64,000 bases of DNA from Favolaschia claudopus. Lineage: Eukaryota; Basidiomycota; Agaricomycetes; Agaricales; Mycenaceae. A program made the position numbers and the translations under genes. Positions 43,617-52,576 of the stretch are shown here, in pieces (position 1 is the stretch's first letter; each line of letters opens with the position of its first letter). The DNA lies in NCBI GenBank assembly GCA_037176885.1, contig JAWWNJ010000122.1:310001-374000 (forward strand), written 5' to 3'. The notes beneath the pieces were generated by a model that did no database searches, had not been told where the DNA came from, and worked only from the letters and a program-made list of their open reading frames with translations.

Positions 43617-44918
43617 CCATTTTGGGAGCAACCAGAAGAGGCATTTCGCATCGGAAGGAATCTGCGGCGCGTATCCTTCTCCGCTGATGATCTTTACATC
43701 GTCCAGCTTGGTAGCGAAGATGTCTGCGTACTCAGCTACAAGGGCCATCGCTTCACTAAGCTCAGATGGCGACATATCGGGGCCGTACTGCACAAGTTTC
43801 TGAATCTTCGCTATGCGCTCTGGATCGAATGGGTCAAACTGACAAGTGTGTCGATCTGTCGATGCGGCCGGATGTGTATGTCGATTCTCTAAGACGAGGT
43901 TCACGCTCATCCATTCCGGTAGCACTTCAAACAGTACTCGCTCTGCGAGTCTGTTTCTACAGGTACGATGCTCAACTCCCGGTTTCACTTCCACTTTCGC
44001 CGGAGCCTGACTGCTCGAGATCGCACCCCCGTCCTGTGCTGTATCCATCCGCCGCGCCGGAGCCTAACTGCTCAAGTCTACACCCCCCTCTGGTGCCGTG
44101 TACATCCTCTTCGCCGGAGCCTCACTGCTCGACACTGCACCCCCATCCTGTGCCACATTCATCCGCTGCGCCAGAGCCTCACTGCTCGTCACACCCTCCC
44201 CTGGTGCCCTGTCCATCCTCTTCACCGGGGCCTCACTGCCCTTTTTGGAACGGTGTCGGTCGGGGCGTTTCAAATCAAGATGTGCATGTCTCGGGAAGGA
44301 GACTGAAGGCAACTTAACGATGGGTCTGACTCCCAGCATCGTCGCGATCGTGCCGTTTTTTACTTGACTCCTCCGCACAACTGGATTTTGATTCTCCAGC
44401 ACAACCGACCGATTCTTGTCGTTGATACAAACAACATCCGCTCGCATATCGTGCACTGCACCGACCGCCGCCTGGAGAGGTTTACCAAACAACAGACTCC
44501 ATCCGCCCCCACTGTCGAACACCTCAAAAGCTCCCCTGGCACGCACATCACCGACCAGAATTTCACCCTCCCAACATCCCAGTGCCCCGACAACAGTGCC
44601 GTCGGCCATCCTCAACTTCCTAGCCGCTGGTTTCAACGGTCCTAAACGACTCTTCTTCTCCTCATAGAATTTTCTATCCATAGCACCAACCTGCGCGCCA
44701 CTATCAAAGAGCGCTAGCACTCTTACCAGCTCCCCCTGAGGTCCTTCCAGGGCAATCCAGTGCATGAATGCTGCGCTGGCCTTATTTTTCTCACGGGAAT
44801 CCAACGAGTACAGGTCTAAAACGTCGATTTCATTTTCATTCGAGCTAGACGATGTACAAGAAGGAGCACCGCGACCACCAACTTGGCCGGGGCTCCGGGC
44901 AGCGTGTTGGCCGATCAA
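43602..44918 (-). pseudogene. Gypsy protease and start of reverse transcriptase region, nonsense mutation
   Basis: The reading frame overlaps the gag stop by a few bases (TTGA) in a different frame, suggesting reinitiation or frameshifting. The aspartic protease core is LFDSGAQVGAMDRKFYEE, with the DSG active site; FEVFDSGGGWSLLFGKP and AVHDMRAD follow. The pre-RT linker (FDPFDPERIAKI, MALVAEYADIFATKL) ends at VKIISGEGYAPQIPSDAKCL, just before RT motifs, so RT, RNase H and integrase are absent. An in-frame TAG at 44064-44066 sits in a repeat where sister units have GAG or CAG. Confidence 0.8.
43999..44240 (-). repeat. 57-bp tandem repeat in the protease-RT linker, about 4.4 units
   Basis: Units start at 43999, 44056, 44113 and 44170 (the last is 54 bp), plus a partial one. 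Each encodes an SSEAPAKRM(Y/D/N)xAxxGG-like peptide. Unit 2 carries the premature TAG. Confidence 0.9.
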
Positions 44919-46474
44919 CGCTGCCCGTTCACAAAATCCTGCCCTCCACCACCATCACCTCCATCCTCGTACCACGCAACCCCCTCCACTTCCACAACCT
45001 CGACGAAATTTACAGCCGGTGCAGTGTTGTGAAGTCTCCCAAACCACGACCCACAGGTAGCGCGATATTTTCGCTCCAGTACGGGAACCAGCGCACGGCG
45101 ACAATTTTGGTGGATCGGGCTTGTATACTCCCCGCATTTCCAGCATTCGCCGCTGCACGGAAGAGCCGTCCCCGGTGATATGGGGTATCCCGTCGACCAG
45201 ATCGCGAGGCTTTCGGCGGGAATGTTCCCATTCGCTGCCTGCCATGCTGCAATTTGGCCTGCATACACGGCGCGTCCGTCGTTTGTATCGGGAGGCTGCT
45301 TCAGATTACTCTCCATCATAATCCGATGCAGACGTGCTTTCTGCTCTTCAGTTCCCGGCGGCACTACACGCCCTCCTCTCGCACCTCCACCACCTCCATT
45401 CATCCGTCCTCCTCCTCCCACGTTGACGTTCACCTGCGGGGGCCGTGCCACACCCTGAGCCAAAGCCGGAGGTGGAGTCGGAACATTCACCGCCACATTG
45501 GAGCCACCCACCGGGGACATCCGCACATTGTTCATACGGCGTGTTAGCTGATCGACACTTGCTTCGACGGCACGCTGTCGTCTATGCTCATCCACAGCTG
45601 CCTCAATCGTAGTCTGTGGGACAGCTTCAAGCGCTGACAAAACATCGTCCCATTTTTCTGGTGCCGTTCCAATCGCCGAGCGAAGCGATACCGGAAGCGT
45701 CTTGTGAAATGCCCAGACACCCTCGCCCGTCTGTCCGGCTGCCACTTCGTTAACGGCGTCACGCACCCGCGCTGCGAAATCCGAGAGGGGGGTCACTCTT
45801 TCCCCTTGTACTAATATGTATTCCTTCGCCAGCTCGTCCATCGTGATTCGCATACCCGTCAACTCAGCAAGAAGCTGGGCGCGGGGTTTCACGATGGACT
45901 GAACCGTTTGAAATCGTTTCTCGAATTCTAAAACAAAAATTGTCCAAGTCGCCTTCTTTGTAGCATCGAGCGCTTTCCACCAGGTCTCCGCCGCTGAATT
46001 TGCGGGGAAGTGGTCGACGACAGCAGCCAACATCTCCGGTTCCTTGCTTCCTCTAGCACGGTACGAGCGTCCCATCGCTTTGATGAAATCTTCCGCGGTC
46101 ATTCTGTCCTTCTCGCGATGTCCATGAAACAGCAAATCGGCGGAAGACGTGTCGTCAAAAGGAAATTGATCGGGAAGGGGAGACTGAATAATTGCAGCGG
46201 GGGCGAGGAGCGCCGGGAGCACTGATGAAGTGGATTTTGCGGAATCGGGAGCAGCGTAGAAAGAGCGGGGTGTAACGGGCTGAATTAACAGACCAGCGGA
46301 TGTGTGCAATCCGAGGCCTGCACGCGGGGAACGGGGCGGCGGCGTAACAAGAACGAGTGGAAAGGTAGGCGACTCAGAGTCCGAGGATAACGAATCCACG
46401 GCAGCGTCGGTCTCGTCACGCGTTCTGGGCAAGCTACTAGCTCGCTGATTCTTTTTCACGGGGCGAGGTCGCAA
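44915..46474 (-). CDS. Gypsy gag polyprotein with zinc knuckle
   Basis: 519 codons from an ATG at 46474. The N-terminus is Pro/Ser-rich. The gag domain spans about residues 115-290 (TAEDFIKAMGRSYRARG, ETWWKALDATKKATWTIFVL, FEKRFQ). A Gly/Arg-rich stretch follows (GGGGRMNGGGGGARGGR), then a variant zinc knuckle CWKCGEYTSPIHQNC. The ORF is uninterrupted, but the element as a whole lacks most of pol. It is a different lineage from the gag at 16342-17832, sharing no motifs beyond the family fold. Confidence 0.82.
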   Translation of the reverse strand: MRPRPVKKNQRASSLPRTRDETDAAVDSLSSDSESPTFPLVLVTPPPRSPRAGLGLHTSAGLLIQPVTPRSFYAAPDSAKSTSSVLPALLAPAAIIQSPLPDQFPFDDTSSADLLFHGHREKDRMTAEDFIKAMGRSYRARGSKEPEMLAAVVDHFPANSAAETWWKALDATKKATWTIFVLEFEKRFQTVQSIVKPRAQLLAELTGMRITMDELAKEYILVQGERVTPLSDFAARVRDAVNEVAAGQTGEGVWAFHKTLPVSLRSAIGTAPEKWDDVLSALEAVPQTTIEAAVDEHRRQRAVEASVDQLTRRMNNVRMSPVGGSNVAVNVPTPPPALAQGVARPPQVNVNVGGGGRMNGGGGGARGGRVVPPGTEEQKARLHRIMMESNLKQPPDTNDGRAVYAGQIAAWQAANGNIPAESLAIWSTGYPISPGTALPCSGECWKCGEYTSPIHQNCRRALVPVLERKYRATCGSWFGRLHNTAPAVNFVEVVEVEGVAWYEDGGDGGGGQDFVNGQR

Positions 46475-46500
46475 AATCGGAGCCAGGACGACTCAGTAGA

Positions 46501-46530
46501 TCTGTCGGTCGGTCGGTCGGTCGGTGGAGT
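46501..46530. repeat. (GGTC)n microsatellite
   Basis: TCTGTCGGTCGGTCGGTCGG is a short pure tetranucleotide run upstream of the gag ORF, within the element's leader or LTR. Confidence 0.95.
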
Positions 46531-46594
46531 CGAGTCTAGTCGAGTCCCAAGTCACAGGCAAAGAGCGGAAGCAGATGGTGCAGCAATCGCAACA

Positions 46595-46995
46595 ATCTTT
46601 GTCCGAACCAGTTTCGGGGCGGATAGGGCAGTTTTTGTCCGAACCAGAGGTAGCCTATGGTGCCGTAAGCTGCCAAAAGTGGCTGATTTTTTGCTTTCCA
46701 CCATCAAAAATGCTCAATTTTTCTTCCCGACGTGATTTTTGCGCTCTTTCAACCAAATCTAGCCATTTTCTCGACGGGTTTCAAGAATTTCGCTTTTTCC
46801 TCGACCTTCGGCTTGTTCTCGGCGGACTCAACCCTCTGCGACAGTCGAATTTCTGTCCGAACCGGATCTAGGTACCTCGGCTCCATCCCCCCAAATTTTG
46901 TCCGAACGGCATCTAGCTTTCGCGGCCCAAACCTGCGATTTTTGTACGAACCGGGATCTGGCATTTGGGTGGATAAACCGGGGTCCTTATAATGC
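46595..46995 (+). repeat. Interspersed repeat A, GTCCGAACC-rich (copy 1)
   Basis: About 400 bp homologous to 59030-59445 in opposite orientation. Shared landmarks in order are GTCCGAACC(A/G)G, GCGCTCTTTCAACCAAAT, TCTCGACGGGTTTCAAGAA, TTTTTCCTCGACCTTCGGCT, CCGGATCTAGGTACC and GTCCGAACGGCATCTAG. The GTCCGAAC motif recurs four or five times per copy. No ORF is conserved; it may be a solo LTR or a non-coding element. Confidence 0.85.
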
Positions 46996-47199
46996 CCTTT
47001 TGGGCTGGATTTGCCCAATTGACCTGGATTTTCGAGATATTTCCCTTTGTCCGTTTGAGATTATGCCCCCGGAAATGTCCGGAACGTCTTCTGGCATCAA
47101 TTCACTGTAGCTATGTACAGATACTTTGAGACATGATTCAAGGAATTCAAGGAAGACCATCCCCACGAGGAAATAAGCAACAACTGGGAAAGTATTAAT

Positions 47200-48123
47200 T
47201 CTGAGATTCGGAAACGAAATGTTGAGATCACCGTACCTGTGGGAGCGAAAACAATCCGTTCCAATGTAAACATTAGCACTCTTAACATTGCAGGGAGACA
47301 TACTGCTTTGCACATGCACAATCCGAACCACAAGTTTAGATTTCTAAAGCAACTCATTGACGAGAATCGCCTCGGGATTCTTGCTCTACAAGAAACACAC
47401 CTAGATGACACTGCGGCAAAGGACTTTCACTCGTTATATCAACGATGGTTCAAACTTATTCACTCCGCCCACTCCGAAAATGCTACATCGACTGCCGGCG
47501 TTGGAATTCTCCTGAATAAGAAGTTTGTTGATGTCAATCATGCTCAGACAAATATCCTCATACCTGGCCGTGCATTACTGGTTTCTGTCCCATGGCACAA
47601 GGGTAAGATTCTAACCATCCTGAACATCTATGCGCCAAATGAGCGGCGTGAAAGGGAACAGATGTGGAACTTGTTATGGTTCAAATGGAATGATAACAAG
47701 CTCCTACCCCTACCACAGATTATGCTTGGTGACTGGAATTTCATCGAAGACGGCAGGGACCGTCTGTCAGGCTCACAACCGGTTGTCCCGGAAAGCTTCC
47801 TTCGTCTCAAATCATTATTCCAGATGGAAGACGGTTGGAGAAATACTTTCCCGGATACACGAGAATACTCTTGCCTCCAAAAACGAACAGATCCCTTGTC
47901 AAAGTCAGTCCATCTTTCAAGATCAAGACTGGACAGAATATATGTCACCCATAGTCTATTTGATGCTTGCCGTGGATGGACAATTAATCATACACCAATG
48001 AAAACAGATCACTCTTTAGTGAGCGTTCAAATGGTCTGCAGGACAGAGAATAAACCCGGTAAAGGTCGTTTTAGCCTCCCCATTTACTTGCTTAGAACTC
48101 GGAAATTGTCCGGAAATTCATGA
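47200..48123 (+). pseudogene. LINE (non-LTR) endonuclease domain, truncated at both ends
   Basis: An apurinic-type endonuclease of a non-LTR retrotransposon. The motifs are ISTLNIAGRHT, LALQETHL (catalytic Glu), ILNIYAPNERRER, IMLGDWNFIEDGRDR (Asp/Asn pair), SRSRLDRIYV and TDHSLVSVQM (the His-containing end motif). The frame opens upstream of the first Met without a clear start. Shortly after the endonuclease (GKGRFSLPIYLL) it runs into a TCATGA-rich element. No reverse transcriptase remains. Confidence 0.8.
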
Positions 48124-48420
48124 TGATTTACCGGAAATTCATAACAAAACATCATGACTCGGAGTCGTGATTTTCATGACGATTATGGGGCTGTTCATGA
48201 TGGTTTTTCATGATGTTTCATTAACAAATTCAGGGCAAAAACTAAATTGGGCTACCAGCAGCCGGAGTCGAATGCCGGACCGCGGCACTGCAGCGCAGCG
48301 CAGCACAGACTATTACTCTTAGATTAATGGATATTTGAGGGACAATGACAAAAACATCATGAAACCTGAATTTCATAACAATCTGCATGAATTTCATGAT
48401 GAATACTTTGCACAGTGTGA
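48113..48420. mobile_element. Short element rich in TTCATGATGAA-type motifs
   Basis: It begins near TGTCCGGAAATTCATGATG, just where the LINE frame ends, and is packed with TCATGAA/TTCATGA palindromic motifs at both sides. On the minus strand GCATTCGACTCCGG (48267-48280) resembles a tRNA box B. Terminal repeats and a target duplication were not resolved. Confidence 0.4.
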
Positions 48421-49261
48421 GATTCACCGCTTGCTACTCCAACTGAACAAATCCCGCATTACCATGAGAACCGTAGGAAGGGATCCCCTCAACAATGTCC
48501 AGACACTACAGTGCCAAGCATCACATCACGGTTCCTTTTTTTGGCAGGGCACGGCATGAAAAGTTGAACTCGATACTACATTATGCCGTCATCATCTTTC
48601 AACTTATAAACAGTGTGAAACCTCTCTATGGATGTGTAGCAACTCATCTTGTGCTTTGCAAGGCAATTGAACAAGTTTTTGTATTTTCACCTCCGAAAAA
48701 GTGAAACAAACCCTAATGATAGCTGATGCCATCATCAAATTCCCATCTCGGTTAGGGTTAAGGTCACGCGCGTCCCGGACTCTGCCGCCTCAACGTTCGG
48801 TGGATCACCCAGGTATGTCAGAGCAGACTCGGCTACACTCGGCTGCCACTTTTTCTGGGTTTCTGCATCCTATACTTTAAAAGAGGACGGCACAGCCTCA
48901 GCCCCCGGAAAGGGAAATTCACCCCGTGGCTTTCTGTCAAAGCCTGAAAATTCCCGCGGCCTAGAGGTGCTGGAAGGTGCCGAGTGCGGTAGCCTGCGTG
49001 GCGAAGGCACGGGGCGCATAGCTCGTGACTACTGAACACATCTGGCCTCAATCCATCCAAAATTAGAGCCAAAAGCATGATTTTATTTTTTCCAGACGCG
49101 AAAGAAGTGAAACACCGTGGGAAAAAGTGAGTTCTCGACGCCAAACGCATTCTTTTGGTGGGTTTCCTTCCTTAGAAAATCAGAAATAAATCACAAAAAT
49201 TTATGTTCGGCCGAAAAAGGAGTGTTGGAGAAGTGATGCTTGGCACTGTACATCTGTACAG
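48421..49261. other. No gene seen
   Basis: This stretch has no ORF with recognisable motifs and no repeat structure I can support. It probably contains further TE debris downstream of the LINE fragment. Confidence 0.35.
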
Positions 49262-49853
49262 TGCACTAAACGCTAATGACCCAACGATGGAGCGCACCAC
49301 GTGACTGACACGTTGTGCATTTCAAGTCCGGAAAATACAATCGACGACGGTAGAGCCTTGGTTAACTTTTCTGAAGGCTTGTACATATTCCCTCAGTACA
49401 TGCCCAGTAGTATTATGTGTATCATTCAGTAAACTTGGAAGTCACTGTCAGTCGACGTTAGATCAATCATCAAAGCCAGTACTCAAATGTGTGAACAAAT
49501 CAGTACAGTACCTACTCGTATATACTATATGGCTTATCATTCTCTCCCAATCACTCTGTTGTATCTCAAAAGGTGGAGAGAGATGCAAAGCTTTACATAG
49601 AAAATCACGAATTATTTCAATATTTGTGTCCATTTTGGGTACATATCACATTATATCAATGACTCTGTTAATATTCACATTCCCTCACACACAAGAACAA
49701 CACAAGGACGAGCTTGGAAAATAAGGACTCCAAAAAAAAGAACTTGTTACAGTAGCAACTACTTATAGTACTGAGAGGCACCTCGGGGGAACTTGAAGGC
49801 TCACGACGTGTCAGTCACGTGGTGCGCTCCATCGTTGGGTCAATAGCGTTTAG
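49262..49853. mobile_element. 592-bp MITE with about 45-bp inverted repeats, TACAG duplication
   Basis: TACAG flanks it at 49257-49261 and 49854-49858. The arms share CTAAACGCTA(A/T)TGACCCAA and then GGAGCGCACCACGTGACTGA. The interior is AT-rich without coding. It ends only 10 bp upstream of the ATG of the kinase-like gene, so it occupies that gene's promoter or 5' UTR. Confidence 0.85.
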
Positions 49854-49862
49854 TACAGACTC

Positions 49863-51588
49863 ATGACTGCTTTGCGTCTAAGGCTCTTGCCCCCCATCGC
49901 CGATCCACACCTTCCGCTTTCACTGACAACAGGATTTACTGGAATCAGCGCTGGCCAATGGTTGAGCGTCCCCAACATGAACATGGCCACGCATTGGTCT
50001 GTCGCGCCAGACCTGTGCAACCAACTCATTGCTGCCCTCGAAGGCGATCTCGATTCCCATCTTGCGCAGCATCCTGAGCTGCAAGCCACTCTAGAAAACC
50101 TTATGCAACAGTTGAACACTCGATGGGCCAAACTTTTCGGTTCCCGATCCAAGCGAGTATTCGGCGATCTAGAGTCAGGATCGAACTCCGCAACCGAGAC
50201 TTTGCTCGAGTTTGCCATGGACGCATTCGAGGCTATTGAAACTGAAGCATTCAACCCTTCTCCCTCCTCCCAACCTGCCAATTTCGAATACAGGGTCAAA
50301 CGGCCGTCACCAGATTTTGACGACTTTGTTGTGGACAATTCACTCAAAATAGAAGGGGTCCCTGGTTTCTTGGAAGTCTGGGAAGACAAGCGCTGGAGCC
50401 GTTTGCCAGCTGCTGTCAGGGAGCTCTCCAGACGAGGGTCAGCTCTCGGCATTGTTAGAGTGGAGGTAGCAGATGCCGAAGGCGATGTACCAGCACATCA
50501 GCCAAACTGGTGGGTCATTGTGAACAAGGTGCGTCGGCGTCGACGGCTTTCTAATCTCCCATACTAAAACCCGCAAGGGTGCGTTATATGCTGCAGCGTA
50601 TGATACCGACTGGGTAGTCTTCGCCGCTATCACGGTGGTGTGCGTTGGGTGGCGCAGAGGTGACCATTTCTTTTGGTCACCCATATCTAACAGACGTGAT
50701 TTTGGCGATGAGGTTCGACCTCTCACTCCCGAGCTTGTTGAAGCAATTTTTGGTCCGGATCCTCCACTCTCTCAAGACGGAATTCCGCTGCTTGTTCTCG
50801 CAGTCGTATTGAAGGCTGCCATGTCCAGGTCTACCCGACCTTGGCTGTCGGCTATATTTCAACGCCTTGCTCAAATCGGTTCCCCTTCGTTTCCAGATCA
50901 GATTCCTCCCGGGCCTGAGACCTTCGCTGCAACTGGTCGAGATTGGCATTCTGCACCGCACAGTGACTCAGACGACGCAAAGGATACCAGCTTCTCGCCT
51001 AACAGCTCCTGTGGGAGCAGCGACATGCTGTGCGTTAGCTCGGAGGCACACCCCACCGTCCTTGTTGTAGACCGCATCAGAGTTACAGGCCGCTGGCAGG
51101 GGGAACTTGCCAATGCGGAGGGATACTCTGTCCACATCCTTCGTCCTTTGGCTAGAGGGGCGGATGGGGCGGTCCGCGCAGGCCTGTTGATGAAACAAGG
51201 CATTAGGATATCAGAAATTGCGATTAAGGTTTCAGACAATTACCAAGGCCTGCTACAGGAATATGCGTGCTACGCAGCTCTGGTCAAGGTCATGGGTCCA
51301 TATATACCGCACTGTTATGGAGTGGCGGTCACCTCCAGAACGGCTTTTCTGATAACCGCTCTTTTACAAGATCATATCCAGGGGACAATGTTGACAAAGG
51401 CTCAGCGGTATGGTTTCAGGGTAGCACAGGGGATTCATTCTTACAAGTCTGTCAGGGGCTCCCTTTACAAGGTGGTAATGACGATGCACGATGCAGGCTG
51501 GGTACATAATGACATCCTGGACCCTGCTAATACTACCATTCACAATGTGATACATCTCCTCTTGATTCGGACCATGACAACCCACTAG
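49863..51588 (+). CDS. Kinase-like protein typical of mushrooms, C-terminally truncated
   Basis: Exon 1 is 49863-50528, intron 50529-50577, exon 2 50578-51588; phases agree. The N-terminal part (PGFLEVWEDKRWSRLPAAVR, PNWWVIVNKGALYAAAYD) and a Ser-rich linker precede a protein-kinase-like region. That region has ISEIAIKVSDNYQGLLQEYA (the VAIK-like Lys), YAALVKVMGPYIPHCYGV and MHDAGWVHNDILDPAN (a catalytic-loop HxD...N pattern). The frame then stops without the DFG-like metal-binding Asp and the C-lobe. A later frame near 51560 continues with DSDHDNPLV, suggesting a lost intron or frameshift. It is likely a pseudokinase or a decaying gene; the substrate is unknown. Confidence 0.65.
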
Positions 51589-52576
51589 TAACAGAATCTG
51601 AAATGTGCAGAAGGCACAATAACAGCTATATCACGGCTTCATCCAAAAGGTGTCAGATCTCTGGAAAAATCGGTCATTTCGAGGGCTTTATTTCCTTTAT
51701 TTCGCCGGAAATAGCCTAAGATTGCCGAGGGTTTTACTGGCCGTGGCCATCGGCTTTAATCGGTCTGGCGACCGATTTGCCATCACCCTTGGAATGGCGG
51801 GGTTGCCCATTCCCGTCACTTCCCCAACCTTTCTTTATCCCGAACCACCACCATCCCCCCTCTTCCTCCCATTTCCACCTCGCCCGCGTCTCCTTCACCC
51901 ACCCCTCCCGGAAGACAATCTCGGTGTCCGACACTCAACGGCCTTCCCTTCTCTCGCCGTCCACTGTGGTCGTAGAACCCCCTGACTTTCCCTTAGTTCT
52001 TCCATCCAATCTTGTAGGGAAAGTCACAGGAAAATGCCATGAATTCCACTGAGAGCTTGTGAATTTCACCTAGAAATTTTCACTGGGTCCGACTATGTGA
52101 GTGGAACATTCCATCATGTTTTTTCACATAGTTTTGCGGTGGATACCATCCAGGATTTAAGTGAATTAAGTTTCACTATGCTCAGATTCCCTCCCAAAGC
52201 ACATGAATTTCACTCCAAGAGTGTATGAAAATCGAGGCAAAATACTTAAAAATCCTCTTGCTTGGCCCGAGTACCAACCTCCTATGGATTTCCTACTTTC
52301 CTTTCAGAGAGCGTCGAACTAACCACCTCGGCCCAAAAAGGTTAGATCACGTGGGGCGACCGTATTTGTATGGCCCCTACCTTAAGAACCCTCAGTGACC
52401 TGTGTGCCATACCCTGCTTTGCGCTGACCGTGTTGAAGGGGCGTATCTAGTTTTTTCATACATAGAAGAGTACTCTGAATACAGTGCCATGATGCCAATT
52501 GAGATGGCTTCACAAGCCCTTGCTGACTACATTCTGTGTCCTGTTAGTCGGATCCACCACTGAGAATGAAAGTCGA
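51589..52576. other. Intergenic; CATGAATTTCAC motif cluster and a tRNA-like stretch
   Basis: From about 52035 to 52220 short motifs of the type TGAATTTCAC recur in both orientations, resembling the subterminal arrays of the other small elements here. At about 52320-52390 on the minus strand, GGGCCGAGGTGGTTAGTTCG ... GGTTGGTACTCGGGCC resembles a tRNA with box A- and box B-like sequences. The anticodon arm does not pair, so it is at best a degenerate tRNA-derived sequence. Confidence 0.3.
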
